NCBI RefSeq assembly: GCF_010672455.1
Contig: NZ_JAAHGO010000041.1
Span: 1 to 64,000, forward strand
Direction of reading: 5' to 3'
From: Okeania sp. SIO2C9
Lineage (GTDB): Bacteria; Cyanobacteriota; Cyanobacteriia; Cyanobacteriales; Microcoleaceae
DNA: 64,000 nt
In this document: piece after piece, positions 8,439 through 17,549 of the stretch
How positions within the stretch are numbered: the first letter of the stretch is position 1
Layout: every line of letters begins with the position of its first letter
Notes under the pieces: generated by a model
Seen by the model: only the letters and a program-made list of their open reading frames with translations
Databases searched by the model: none
Told to the model about the DNA's origin: nothing
Made by a program: the position numbers and the translations under genes

Positions 8439-9686
8439 ATGGTTGAAAAAGCATACAAATTTAGGTTCTATCCTACTCCAGAACAGGAAAACCTGTTGCG
8501 GAGAACCTTGGGATGTGTACGCCTCATCTACAACAAAGCTTTAGCTGCTAGAACTCAAGCCTGGCATGAGAAACAGGAACGGGTAGGATATGCCCAAACC
8601 TCAGCTATGCTTACCAATTGGAAAAAGCAGGAGGACTTACAATTTTTAACAGAAGTAAGCTGTGTACCACTACAGCAAGGTTTAAGGCATCTGCAAACTG
8701 CCTTCACTAACTTTTTTAGTGGGCGTGCCAAATATCCTAACTTCAAGAAAAAACGTAATGGTGGTAGTTCTGAGTTTACAAAATCGGCTTTTAAGTGGAA
8801 AGATGGTCAAGTTTATTTAGCCAAATGTACAGAACCATTACCAATAAGATGGAGTAGGCAACTACCACTTGGTTGCGTACCGACTACAATAACAGTTAAA
8901 CTTGATCCCTCTGGTAGATGGTCTGTTTCGTTGAGAGTCAATGATACCAGAGATTTAAAACTCAAGCCGACCAATAAACTCTTAGGCATTGACTTAGGAA
9001 TTACCAGTTTAGTGACTACAAGTGATGGAGAAAAAGTTGCTAACCCTAAGAATTTGAACAAATTACGCAAAAAACTAAGGTTAGCTCAAAAATCACTTTC
9101 TCGTAAAACCAAAGGTTCTAATAACTACCATAAAGCCAGGCTGAAAGTAGCCAGGATACACGCAAAAATTAAAGATTCAAGGCTTGACTATACTCACAAG
9201 CTGACAACCCAACTAATCAGAGAAAATCAAACTGTGGTAGTGGAGGATTTGGCAGTCAAAAATATGGTCAAGAATCATAAGTTAGCTAGAGCAATAAGTG
9301 ACGCTAACTGGGGAGAAATAGTCAGACAGTTAGAGTATAAAGCTCAATGGTATGGACGGGAATTAATCAAGATTGATAGGTACTTTCCTAGTTCCAAACG
9401 TTGTTCTAATTGCGGTCATGTAGTGGATAAATTACCTCTAAGTATCAGAGAGTGGAATTGTCCAGAGTGTGGTAGCCACCATGACCGGGACATTAATGCA
9501 AGTATCAATATTTTGCGGATGGGAACCCGCGTCGGCGTCAGACGCAAGGGAACGCCCACCAAGAAGGCTGCGGGACTCGCAGTGTCAGTCTGTGGAGCGA
9601 CTGTAAGACCCGAGGAGAGTAAATCTCGGAAGGCGGGTGCTATGTTAGCGCAGCTCCTCTGTCAAGAGGAAACAGAAAGCCCCTAG
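8439..9686 (+). CDS. tnpB: TnpB RNA-guided endonuclease (OrfB)
   Basis: A 415-aa TnpB with a complete split RuvC active site: D185 (GIDLGITS), E269 (VVVEDLAV) and D351 (HDRDINAS). A zinc ribbon lies between motifs II and III (C322, C325, C341, C344). The N-terminal helix-turn-helix/OrfB region covers about residues 1-100. TnpB family members are reprogrammable DNA nucleases guided by an omega RNA made from the element's 3' end. The final ~55 residues are GC-rich and partly repeat-like (RVGVRRKGTPTKKA), so the C-terminus may include absorbed repeat DNA. All catalytic residues are present, so it may be active. Confidence 0.92.
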   Translation: MVEKAYKFRFYPTPEQENLLRRTLGCVRLIYNKALAARTQAWHEKQERVGYAQTSAMLTNWKKQEDLQFLTEVSCVPLQQGLRHLQTAFTNFFSGRAKYPNFKKKRNGGSSEFTKSAFKWKDGQVYLAKCTEPLPIRWSRQLPLGCVPTTITVKLDPSGRWSVSLRVNDTRDLKLKPTNKLLGIDLGITSLVTTSDGEKVANPKNLNKLRKKLRLAQKSLSRKTKGSNNYHKARLKVARIHAKIKDSRLDYTHKLTTQLIRENQTVVVEDLAVKNMVKNHKLARAISDANWGEIVRQLEYKAQWYGRELIKIDRYFPSSKRCSNCGHVVDKLPLSIREWNCPECGSHHDRDINASINILRMGTRVGVRRKGTPTKKAAGLAVSVCGATVRPEESKSRKAGAMLAQLLCQEETESP

Positions 9687-9741
9687 CAGTGATGTTAAGG
9701 AATCCCGCGCTGTCTCCTAGAGCAGCGTCGGGAGGATGTCA
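9560..9741 (+). ncRNA. Candidate omega RNA / right-end region of the TnpB element
   Basis: In this group the guide (omega) RNA overlaps the 3' end of tnpB and ends at the element's right end. The expected place is this GC-rich, structured segment ending with the 9704-9732 hairpin. The 5' boundary is a guess and no transcription evidence is available. Confidence 0.35.
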
Positions 9742-9897
9742 AGCGGAGAATTTTTTGTGTATTTACAAACAGCATTTTATGTAATTATGGTTTTTCCAAA
9801 AAAATTAGATTCTTTGCCCAGTCAATAACTAGAAATTATGGCTACATCAAAAAATAGAAAAGAAATACACGAAACTATTCATTCTGACTCCTGACTC

Positions 9898-11001
9898 CTA
9901 AAAAACTTCCGCCATTTCCACCAACTCTACACAAACTTGATTCAAAAATTCCCGGTCTACTTGTTCTGGCAATTCAGTTTTAATCTCTTTAATTTCATCA
10001 AACAAATCATCAGCTAATCTTTTCACATCCTCATAAATAACATCCCCATTTCTAATCGATAATAAATACTCTGCATCTCCCATTCTTTTCCGATTCACAT
10101 AAAGCACCCCCTCCCGCAAAATTTCAATTCCCATTCTTAACAACCGAATACAATGACTCATGTGCTTGGCATCATATCCACACTTCCTTTCTAACTCCTT
10201 TCGTTGCAAATTTCTACCTTTATTCCAACTACAATAAGCTTCCCATTGACTTAAACCTTGCCGATAAGCTTGAGTTAAGTGCAAAAGATGAATAAAATCA
10301 TTTTTTGCTCGGGTATATTCTTGCACTTTTGGTAATAATTCCTCAGAAATAGGGTGCTGTTTAAGAATGGCTTTATAGTCAATTTTTTCTAACAACAAAT
10401 CTCGTAGTTGCTGAGTTGGTTCTAAAAATTCTATGCAGTCTCTAACCAACATATAAAGGAATTCCATAAAAGCATTAACTTCTGATTTGGTTAAAGGTCG
10501 ATAGCTATTTTCATTCAGTCCAAAATCTTGAGGTTCTGGCTTTTTTACTGGAGGATTTAATAGCCATTTTCTATGAGTTTCCACTCGTTTAATTTGAGAG
10601 TAAGCATAGCCCGCAAAAGAAGCTCTGATTTTCTGGGAAATAAATGCCTGACGATAGGAAATTAGCTTTTTTCCGACTGGCGATAAATGTAAGTAAAATT
10701 CTGAATCTAACCACAGAGTTTCTAATATATTGGGATTGTTGTTATAGACCAAGGTCAGAAATTTTCTTAACTCATAAACCACACAATCTTTGACATTATC
10801 TAATACTGGATATAAACCTATTCCTGGTTCATCCCAACCTCGGTCTTTTTGTTCAAAAGATTTGAAGCCTAAATAATAATCTTTAGGTGCAATAAAAACT
10901 CCTTTATAATCACAGTCTGATGAAGGTGTGGAAGTACCGTAAGCTTGAGAACCTGTCAGGGCGAGTAATATCAATCCTGATTCTACTGTTTTTCTATCCA
11001 T
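9898..11001 (-). CDS. RlaP-type nucleotidyltransferase (DNA polymerase beta superfamily)
   Basis: A 367-aa protein with a pol-beta nucleotidyltransferase core at the N-terminus: GSQAYGT at 17-23 and SDCDYKG at 28-34, with D29 and D31 as the metal-binding pair. It matches the family described as RNA-repair-pathway DNA polymerase beta (RlaP). Downstream helical segments include VYELRKFLTLVYNNNPNILE and a Cys/His-containing CGYDAKHMSHCIRLLRMG stretch. The family is linked bioinformatically to RNA repair or phage systems, but its substrate is not established. No RNA ligase or other repair gene is adjacent here. The stop lies within a GACTCCTGACTCCT repeat, so the last residues may be repeat-derived. 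Confidence 0.8.
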   Translation of the reverse strand: MDRKTVESGLILLALTGSQAYGTSTPSSDCDYKGVFIAPKDYYLGFKSFEQKDRGWDEPGIGLYPVLDNVKDCVVYELRKFLTLVYNNNPNILETLWLDSEFYLHLSPVGKKLISYRQAFISQKIRASFAGYAYSQIKRVETHRKWLLNPPVKKPEPQDFGLNENSYRPLTKSEVNAFMEFLYMLVRDCIEFLEPTQQLRDLLLEKIDYKAILKQHPISEELLPKVQEYTRAKNDFIHLLHLTQAYRQGLSQWEAYCSWNKGRNLQRKELERKCGYDAKHMSHCIRLLRMGIEILREGVLYVNRKRMGDAEYLLSIRNGDVIYEDVKRLADDLFDEIKEIKTELPEQVDREFLNQVCVELVEMAEVF

Positions 11002-11837
11002 TCAAATCAAAATTCAAAATTCAAAAGTTATATAAGAAGATCCTTGGGGCTTTTGATCACTTTTTTTCAGAGGGATCGCTTCGGCGTATTTATATATTAC
11101 TAATATACTACAAAAGAAATATTCCTGCCATCTGGTAAAGATGTTGATTGACTGCTGTGAGAATGTGATTTTTTACTATTGCGTATGTCAAAATAGTAAT
11201 GAATATATTTTTTATTTCTAATTTTTAATAATCCTAGTTGTTTGTGTCGGTTGACTTGTGAGAGTAGTTTGATGAGAGCGCAAATGACTTCAAGTTCAGT
11301 TTTCACAAGGCTTGATACTCTACTATTGCGTATGTCATAATAATAATGAATATATTTTTTATTTCTAATTTAGAATTAGTCATAAATATGATCCTTTGTG
11401 TTGGGTCATATCAAATCCGGTTAAACAGCCATAGAATGGTTAAGTTAGGAGTCCTCAGGAGTCAGTCAGACCTCCTCAGGAGGAGAAAGAATTACAAAGA
11501 TAAACGTAGTTATGGCGATTGAAGATTTTTTTTATGTCCAATTAAACGGATTTGATATCAGAGTGTTTTGAGATGAACCACATCGTCACAATCACGCGCC
11601 CAGTAGGGAAGTTCCATGGAACGTCCCTAATGTGGTCTACCGTGCAGGAAAACCGCGCTACCGGATTTGATATCATCTCCCCATATACTCAAATTTATTC
11701 TGCTATTTGAGAATAATGATTAAGATTTTTAGACATAGATTTGAAAAAGAATGCAGAGAAGTTCAATAGAGCTTCCCTGCAGGTGTTTGATCAAAGGTTT
11801 ATTTATGATGATAATTCAGTGTTAACCTGAGATCATA
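11002..11837. other. Intergenic region with a 50-bp direct repeat and a MITE
   Basis: A ~50-bp direct repeat containing ACTATTGCGTATGTCA and AATGAATATATTTTTTAT lies at about 11173-11223 and 11321-11371. A MITE with TATCAAATCCGGTTAAAC and its inverted end TAAACGGATTTGATAT spans 11408-11559, followed by further fragments to about 11690. The 68-aa minus-strand frame at 11100-11306 includes one copy of the direct repeat and has no recognised homology, so it is not called. Confidence 0.6.
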
Positions 11838-13547
11838 TTATGCCTCAACTGCCATACTTTTGATTCTTAACTCTTCAGAATTAATCCCCATTGGCGATTT
11901 CCACAAGCGATCGCCCTGCACCAAAGTATGTACGTTCCAACGGTCAGAAGTTTGAGGATAATCGCTACGATAATGTCCACCTCTACTTTCAATTCGCCAT
12001 GCAGCACTTTTGAGAATTAAATAACCTAGATCCAAAAGATTGAGCGTTTCTGCAACCATCCGCAACTGTTGTTCAGCATCAGTCGAGTTTAACTCTATCA
12101 TCTGGTTAGGCAATAGATTTGCTAAAAATTGAACTATATCCAAACCTGCCAAACTTTCTCGCCAATTATTAATTTTATGTAGGGATCTATCTAACAACTC
12201 TCTTTCACGAGAGATACCCGCACTTTCCCACATTAAACTCGGTAGCATTTGCCGAATCAATTCTATCTTTTCCATATCCCCACTCCAATTAAAGTCTACC
12301 TGCGACACCTCAGAATTAGGCGCAACTAAATTTGGCTGAATTTCAATGCGAGATAGTTGAGAAGCAAACACTAAACATTCCAACAAAGAATTACTAGCTA
12401 AACGATTTGCTCCATGAACTCCCGTACTTGCCGTTTCTCCGATGGCATAGAGTCCACGAATTGAGGTTTTACTCATTAAGTTACAAGCAATTCCACCCAT
12501 CCAATAATGAGCAGCAGGAGCAACCGGAATAGGTTCTTGAAAAACATCAATACCCCATTGTTTGCAGACATTGATAATATTGGGGAAGCGATAACGAATG
12601 CGGTCGGGAGCAATAGGTCGCAAATCTAAATAAACATGAGCTTGGGTGGGATCATCTGCATTTTTTTGCAAGTGATGAAAAATAGCTCTACTGACAACAT
12701 CTCTTGGCGCCAACTCTCCAGCAGGATGATATTCAAAGGCAAAGCGGTTTCCGCGAACATCAATTAGATGAGCTCCTTCTCCCCGCACAGCTTCACTAAT
12801 CAGAAAATGAGGAGCGCCTGGTTTAGTTAAAGCAGTAGGATGAAATTGGAAAAATTCCAAATCTCGTAAAACAGCTCCCGCACGCCAAGCTATTGCTACT
12901 CCATCCCCTGTACTCACTTCCGGGTTAGTTGTTTGAGCAAATATTTGACCCCCTCCACCCGTTGCCAGCACAACTACAGAAGATTTTAACCACTGAATTT
13001 TACTTTGATGGAGAAGACTAATACCTTGGACGCGATTTTTTTGTGGTGTTAGCCATAAATTTAATGCTACTGCCTGAGAAATAACTTGAATGTTTTGACG
13101 TTCCAACACTTTTGCTGTCAGTGTATCAATAATAGCTCGACCTGTAGTATCTGCGGAATGAAGTACGCGAGGATGTGAGTGGGCAGCTTCTAAAGTCATT
13201 GCCAGTTTTTCTCCTTTGCGGTCAAAAGCAACACCCATTTCTACTAGATGAGCGATCGCTTCACCTGCATTCTCAACCATGAATTTTACCGCTTCTTTTT
13301 CACATAAACCCACACCTGCTTTGAGGGTATCTTCTAAGTGTAAGAATGGATGATCTGATGGATCTACAGCAGCAGCAATACCTCCCTGAGCGCAGTTACT
13401 CGATCCCATATTTATGACATCCTTAGTAACTAAACCAACTCTAAGATGAGTAGGTAAACAAAGTGCAGCATAAAGTCCTGCTGCACCCGAACCTACTACT
13501 ATAACATCAAAGTAGGGAGAAATGTTTAGAGATTTTAATCTTGGCAT
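11838..13547 (-). CDS. nadB: L-aspartate oxidase
   Basis: A 569-aa FAD enzyme that oxidises L-aspartate to iminoaspartate, the first step of de novo NAD synthesis. The FAD Rossmann motif is VVGSGAAGLYAAL (about 17-29). The succinate-dehydrogenase/fumarate-reductase flavoprotein signatures follow: SSNCAQGGIAAA, FQFHPTAL with the active-site His, and SEAVRGEGAHL with the catalytic Arg. GLYAIGETASTGVHGANRLASNSLLE is the C-terminal FAD-binding segment. The length is normal. Its pathway partner nadA is represented in this window only by a fragment near 27.2 kb; nadC is intact at 27.7 kb. The C-terminal helical domain includes HYRSDYPQ, diagnostic for NadB over SdhA. Confidence 0.95.
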   Translation of the reverse strand: MPRLKSLNISPYFDVIVVGSGAAGLYAALCLPTHLRVGLVTKDVINMGSSNCAQGGIAAAVDPSDHPFLHLEDTLKAGVGLCEKEAVKFMVENAGEAIAHLVEMGVAFDRKGEKLAMTLEAAHSHPRVLHSADTTGRAIIDTLTAKVLERQNIQVISQAVALNLWLTPQKNRVQGISLLHQSKIQWLKSSVVVLATGGGGQIFAQTTNPEVSTGDGVAIAWRAGAVLRDLEFFQFHPTALTKPGAPHFLISEAVRGEGAHLIDVRGNRFAFEYHPAGELAPRDVVSRAIFHHLQKNADDPTQAHVYLDLRPIAPDRIRYRFPNIINVCKQWGIDVFQEPIPVAPAAHYWMGGIACNLMSKTSIRGLYAIGETASTGVHGANRLASNSLLECLVFASQLSRIEIQPNLVAPNSEVSQVDFNWSGDMEKIELIRQMLPSLMWESAGISRERELLDRSLHKINNWRESLAGLDIVQFLANLLPNQMIELNSTDAEQQLRMVAETLNLLDLGYLILKSAAWRIESRGGHYRSDYPQTSDRWNVHTLVQGDRLWKSPMGINSEELRIKSMAVEA

Positions 13548-14412
13548 TCGTATAAAGTTATTTATTTGATATAGAATAAATCAGTGTACAATTTTGTTGA
13601 GCAAAGCTTTTCTATAAGGAATTTCAGATACATATTTATAGATAGCAATAAACTATCCCTTGCAATTAAGAGGGGACAAGAAGAATGCTTGCTCATTGTC
13701 TACAGATTAGAAAGATTATAATTGCTTTCTTAAAATTCAGCTACTTTTTTACAATTTCTTCGGTTATGAATCAAAAATTATTTAGAGGAACTTATATTTA
13801 TATTCAGAAGTTATTATGTTTCGGTTTTACTTTTAATATCAAATCCGGTTAAATAACCTCACAATCATTAGACATCTCCATAAAAGAGGGAGTAGGGAGT
13901 AGGGGGAAAGAATTGATGAATAAAAGTACGATAATTGATTTGATTTTTTCTAATTGGAGGTGTCTATTAGGCTAAAACTGATCGTAAGGTAATTGGAAGC
14001 ATATGCAATTAGACGGATTTGATATCAGCTTTTAACTTTGAACTCTAACAGTAATTAAATAAATACAGCAAATTTCAGGGGAGTAAGGTATAATTTAAAG
14101 TTTATCTCTAATTCTTATTCCCTATTCCCTGTGTTTTAAAAGCATAATTTTTTCTACCTCCAAGACTCGAAAACTTCTTTATTTGCTACAAATATTTGTG
14201 ATTTTTTACCGAATAATTACGGTATAGTTTATGAATAATCTATAATTTTTATTCATTCCTTGATCCCTGCTACCTATTCCCTAAAAGTATCAAACTTTGT
14301 AACTGATCAACTCGAAAACTGCTGTAATTTTTGAAGCTTATCATCAACACAGTATAGGTGTCTAACTTATTTTCAATACCGGAAAATTCTACTTTTAACA
14401 GTCGGTCGGCCT
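13548..14412. other. Intergenic region with nested MITEs
   Basis: Unique AT-rich DNA to about 13835, then a nested pair of MITEs (13836-14025), then sequence with low-complexity CCCTATTCCCT tracts. No gene is supported. The 69-aa minus-strand frame at 14373-14582 overlaps the 3' end of the downstream hydrolase in another frame. Confidence 0.55.
13836..14025. repeat. ATATCAAATCCGG MITE containing a TAGACATCTCC MITE
   Basis: The outer element has TIRs ATATCAAATCCGG (13836) and CGGATTTGATAT (ending 14025). Inside it, 13869-13966 is a complete TAGACATCTCC...GGTGTCTA element. One element therefore inserted into another. Confidence 0.75.
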
Positions 14413-15156
14413 CTAAATTTCAATAGTAGAAGCAATAAATGCACCGCGTTCGGCCATTTTATATAATCCGACATGGTGTGATACTTTCTGTGGATGAATA
14501 GCAGTTTTTGGTAAACCTTGCTCTGCTGCCATTTCTGCTGTGAGGTCAAAGGTAGCACAACCTTTTTCATATACAGCCACATCTTTTAAAGTAGGCACTA
14601 AACCATGATTACGAACCGACAGAATAGTTACAACAAAATCCATCACACAGATATCGGTGCAAATTCCTACCACAACTAAGACTTCCAGTTTGTATTCATT
14701 TATCCAGTTTAACAATACATTACGCTGAGTATTAACATCAATAGAACCGATAAATCCATTAATACAATCCTTGGGAACTAATGTTGCGAGGGGATTATCG
14801 TGTAACCATTTCAGTTCTGGGACAAGTTCTTCTTCTCCTGTTCCCTTTTCGCAATGAGGTGGATAAGGAGGTTCTGGTTTCCCTGGTTCGTGGGTATCTA
14901 AAAATGCTAAAACTGGCCAACCTCGTTCAACAAAAGTTCTCGCTAGGCGATCGCTTTCTGAAATCATTGTAGCAATTTGTTCGTTAGGTTCTTGGGGTGC
15001 TAAGGGACCAAACCCAACAGTGCAAAAACCATTAAGTACATCCACTACAATTAATCCGGCAGAGCGATCGGCTATAATATAAGGTTGTGGATCAACAGGT
15101 AAAGCAGCTTGAATAGTTGCTAAGGTAGTATCAGGAGTCCCTAGAGTTGTTGTCAT
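14413..15156 (-). CDS. Nicotinamidase-like cysteine hydrolase (isochorismatase superfamily)
   Basis: A 247-aa isochorismatase-fold hydrolase with the full Asp-Lys-Cys triad: D39 (LIVVDVLNGF), K129 (LVPKDCINGF) and C170 (GICTDICVMD). A THEPGKPEPPYPPHC segment resembles the metal-binding region of nicotinamidases, and the sequence resembles plant-type nicotinamidases. The expected reaction is nicotinamide to nicotinate plus ammonia, feeding NAD salvage, which fits the neighbouring nadB. A related amide substrate cannot be excluded. Its 5' end and upstream 56 bp are repeated at 26095-26165. Confidence 0.8.
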   Translation of the reverse strand: MTTTLGTPDTTLATIQAALPVDPQPYIIADRSAGLIVVDVLNGFCTVGFGPLAPQEPNEQIATMISESDRLARTFVERGWPVLAFLDTHEPGKPEPPYPPHCEKGTGEEELVPELKWLHDNPLATLVPKDCINGFIGSIDVNTQRNVLLNWINEYKLEVLVVVGICTDICVMDFVVTILSVRNHGLVPTLKDVAVYEKGCATFDLTAEMAAEQGLPKTAIHPQKVSHHVGLYKMAERGAFIASTIEI

Positions 15157-15212
15157 TATAATTTACTCAATGAAACAATAGTATAAATAATTTTAGCTAA
15201 ATTTTATTTATT
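15142..15212 (-). repeat. 71-bp direct repeat: nicotinamidase 5' end and promoter region (copy A)
   Basis: Covers the first five codons of the nicotinamidase-like gene and 56 bp upstream. It aligns without gaps, with about eight mismatches, to 26095-26165 in the same orientation. The shared core includes ATAGTATAAATAATTTTAGC, which contains a plausible -10 (TATAAT-like) element for the minus-strand gene. The two copies bracket the minus-strand pathway region. Confidence 0.8.
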
Positions 15213-15606
15213 CAGGACTTACGCAAAGACACTATATATAGCGTATACTAAATATAGTGATCGCCTACAAAATTATAGCTATCGCCCAGCTTTGCTGATT
15301 CTATTCCTATTCATAAAAACTTAAACCACCGTCATTTTAATTGTAGGATATTTGAGTTCAGATACTAAATATTTAGATAACAATTGATGTTTCAGTTGAT
15401 AAATAGTTTTCCCCATTTTTCCAGCTAACTCTTTTAAATGGTTCCAAACCAACATACCACAAGCAATATGGTTTTTCTGAATTCTCGCCCTACGACATTG
15501 GCACTGCTCAAGTCCTGTTAATTGCTTAATTTCTCTATGGAACTCTTCTATTTTCCATCTGGTTTGTGACTCAAATTCTACATCATCGCTCTTAAGATTG
15601 GCTCAA
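15211..15606 (-). pseudogene. Transposase C-terminal remnant with its right end
   Basis: Reading the minus strand from about 15600 to 15325 gives the C-terminal part of a DDE transposase: WKIEEFHREIKQLTGLEQCQ, then RRARIQKNHIACGMLVWNHL, ending with SELKYPTIKMTVV. The conserved E in the EEFHREIKQ region is the family's last catalytic residue. The N-terminal part is missing. The end CAGGACTTACGCA at about 15213 is the IS terminal repeat, shared with the MITEs at 19.6, 48.9 and 62.5 kb. Confidence 0.75.
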
Positions 15607-15616
15607 ATCATTAGTA

Positions 15617-15912
15617 ATATCAAATCCGGTAGCATCGGTCTTGTATAGTAAATAGGCAACAGGCAACAGGCAACAGGCAACAGGCAACAGGCAACAGGCA
15701 ACAGGCAACAGGCAAGAAAAAAACTTAAATTTCCTGCAAATATCCACGCCAACTTTTACACAAACGATTGCCTTCGGACATGATATTATTCAGTATTAAA
15801 GAACTGTAGGGGCGAATGGCCATTTACTAACGCAAAGCTGCCGAATTGCGCCCTTACACATTGTATGACGATCAACAGAATTATATTACTCCGAAGCCAA
15901 CGGATTTGATAT
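15617..15912. repeat. Composite ATATCAAATCCGG repeat with heptamer array
   Basis: Begins ATATCAAATCCGGTAGCATC. It contains nine tandem copies of the heptamer AGGCAAC (about 15654-15714), then an internal end CGGACATGATATT (about 15776-15788), and finishes with CCAACGGATTTGATAT at 15912. Parts are shared with 19220-19310, 30731-30880 and 49201-49324. The heptamer is the same as the one inside the PKSE gene. Confidence 0.7.
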
Positions 15913-16280
15913 AACAATATATTCTGTTTTGTTGGCGGTAACAGTAGCCCAAAATAATTTCACTGTCAGATATGCGTCTTACATTCTGAGGAAACCTCAG
16001 AATTACGCACTCGCTTTTTTGTCTCGTGGAAAACCTTTTATTTTAAGGTAGTCCTGCATGGTAATGGTGAGGATATATATTTTTTAATTTTTCCCACACT
16101 CCCCATTTCCCCACATTCCCCTCCACCGGAGGGGTGCGCGGGTGGGTCCCCATCTCCCCACACTTCCTTTACCATTACTATGCACCACCACCTATTTTAA
16201 TAACTTTTTTTCTGTAAAATAATTGCCCTAACCTAACATTGTTATTGATATTAGTACCATTTCCGAGAAAAGTCATCATG
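15913..16280. other. Intergenic region with MITE host site
   Basis: Includes a palindromic repeat (about 15964-16017: TCTTACATTCTGAGG ... CCTCAGAATTACGC) related to those at 34.2 and 62.3 kb. It also includes the block GTAGTCCTGCATGGTAATGG at about 16051-16070, the uninterrupted counterpart of 1151-1330. No gene is seen. Confidence 0.5.
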
Positions 16281-16480
16281 CAACAATGAATAATGAATAA
16301 TGAATAATTACCTCTCCATGAATTGAAGAGGATTGACAAAGAGATGAAAATTTTTTCTTCACAGGAGTCGATGGTCGGACAGCTCCGAGACCTCGCCATC
16401 CCATCCTAGGTCATGCTGCGCAAACGACCGCTTATTATCCCCTATCCAAGGGGAGGCGCATACCCACAATTTTTCGGTAA
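16281..16480 (+). repeat. ~200-bp dispersed repeat (TTACCTCT ... TTCGGTAA family)
   Basis: A 200-bp non-coding repeat: CAACAATGAATAATGAA, ATTACCTCTCC, CACAGGAGTCGAT, GACCTCGCCATCCCATCC, ACGACCGCTTATTATCCCC and a terminal TTTTTCGGTAA. Near-identical copies are at 26546-26751 (inverted) and 29984-30185; more diverged copies lie at 5.7, 30.6, 49.4 and 51.6 kb. The frame at 16178-16399 is an artefact of it. Confidence 0.8.
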
Positions 16481-16488
16481 AGCAGTTT

Positions 16489-17379
16489 TCACTCTTTGTG
16501 GGGCAATCTTCTTAGAAATATACCTTTCCTTTTATTACCGTCAGTTTCCTTTCCGTGAAATATTTGATCATCAAAAGCTGAACAATTAGCATCTTTTAGT
16601 GCAGAGTCTGGTAATTTAGTTAGTGGTTTATATAAGTGATGTTGTTGTCGTTCACGAAAAATAGGCTCATTAGATCGTGCATTAAAAGTTGAATGTATTA
16701 AAGAACGAACTTCATGACTATTGTTGCCATCAGAACCATGAAGCGTTTTAGCATGAAAAAATAAAACATCACCAGCGTCCATTTCACAATACACCAATTC
16801 ATGGTTTTCAAAAGCTTTTTCCATACGAACCGGATCACCAGCCACAGAATTACCTCTAGTCACATCATCTAGCCTAGCCATAACGTGGGAACCACGAAGT
16901 ATCTGCAAACAACCATTAGAAATATCATTCTTGTCTAGTGCAATAGAACAAGTAATCATATTAGGGTAAAGGCATCCATCCTGATACCATGCAGAGAAAT
17001 CAGCGTGCCAATCAACTTTACCATCACCAGGTTGCTTGATCACAATTTTTGAGTGCCAGTGGTAACATTCTTCTTCTAATAGTAACTCAATAGCATCAAC
17101 AATTCTTGCTGTACGAGGCATAATGCCCAAAAAAGTTTCCCCTAAGTCTGTCCAAGCTGAAACTTTCCAACTCTTGCCGTCCTCATATATTACGGCTGTT
17201 TGTGAATTTCCCATAGTAGGATCTTTTTTCAGGGCTTCTTGAAGAGGTTTAAGCTCTTGTGCAGAGAACATATTTCTGATGATGATAAAACCATCTTTAT
17301 GAAAACGAGTAACTTCCTCATCAGTGAGAGGACGAATACTTTTAATTTCTTGATTTGTTTTTACTGTTGTTTGAGTCAT
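16489..17379 (-). CDS. PhyH-family Fe(II)/2-oxoglutarate dioxygenase
   Basis: A 296-aa phytanoyl-CoA dioxygenase-like (PhyH) protein. The iron-binding facial triad is visible: H125 and D127 (DWHADFSAWYQ) and H214 (AKTLHGSDGNNS), with R225 as the likely 2-oxoglutarate-binding Arg. Such enzymes hydroxylate, halogenate or desaturate small metabolites using O2 and 2-oxoglutarate. The substrate cannot be read from sequence. It is the last gene of the minus-strand pathway run, 170 bp after the FAD oxidoreductase, and its stop is 8 bp from a dispersed repeat. Confidence 0.88.
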   Translation of the reverse strand: MTQTTVKTNQEIKSIRPLTDEEVTRFHKDGFIIIRNMFSAQELKPLQEALKKDPTMGNSQTAVIYEDGKSWKVSAWTDLGETFLGIMPRTARIVDAIELLLEEECYHWHSKIVIKQPGDGKVDWHADFSAWYQDGCLYPNMITCSIALDKNDISNGCLQILRGSHVMARLDDVTRGNSVAGDPVRMEKAFENHELVYCEMDAGDVLFFHAKTLHGSDGNNSHEVRSLIHSTFNARSNEPIFRERQQHHLYKPLTKLPDSALKDANCSAFDDQIFHGKETDGNKRKGIFLRRLPHKE

Positions 17380-17549
17380 TGTTTAAAAAGTTAAATTATA
17401 TTTACCCATAGAACTTTAGGCGTTGCTGATGCGTTGGTATGATTTGTATTTTTTGGCGATTGCTAAACTATATTAATGACAAATATTTGAGATTCTTCAG
17501 TTTTGATTTTCATACCTTGATTCAGCAATACCAATTATAAAGTATAACT

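Larger units (their letters stand above)
8366..9741 (+). mobile_element. IS200/IS605-group element with TnpB only
   Basis: The tnpB gene is bounded by subterminal hairpins as in IS200/IS605 elements. The left one (about 8370-8395) pairs AAAACC with GGTTTT. The right one (9704-9732) pairs CCCGCGCTG with CAGCGTCGGG and precedes GAGGATGTCAA. No tnpA (Y1 or serine recombinase) is present, so movement would need a transposase in trans. Element ends are approximate. Similar right ends and tnpB remnants occur near 1.0, 39.7-40.6 and 49.8 kb. Confidence 0.75.

Noticed and set aside
11100-11306. 68-aa minus-strand ORF
   Set aside because: It contains one unit of a 50-bp direct repeat that recurs just next to it; no recognised similarity, so not enough support.
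15654-15714. AGGCAAC tandem array as a CRISPR-like repeat
   Set aside because: Seven-base units follow one another without spacers; this is a simple heptamer array, also present inside the PKSE gene.
16178-16399. 73-aa minus-strand ORF
   Set aside because: It is encoded by the ~200-bp dispersed repeat and its neighbour; other copies of the repeat do not keep the frame.
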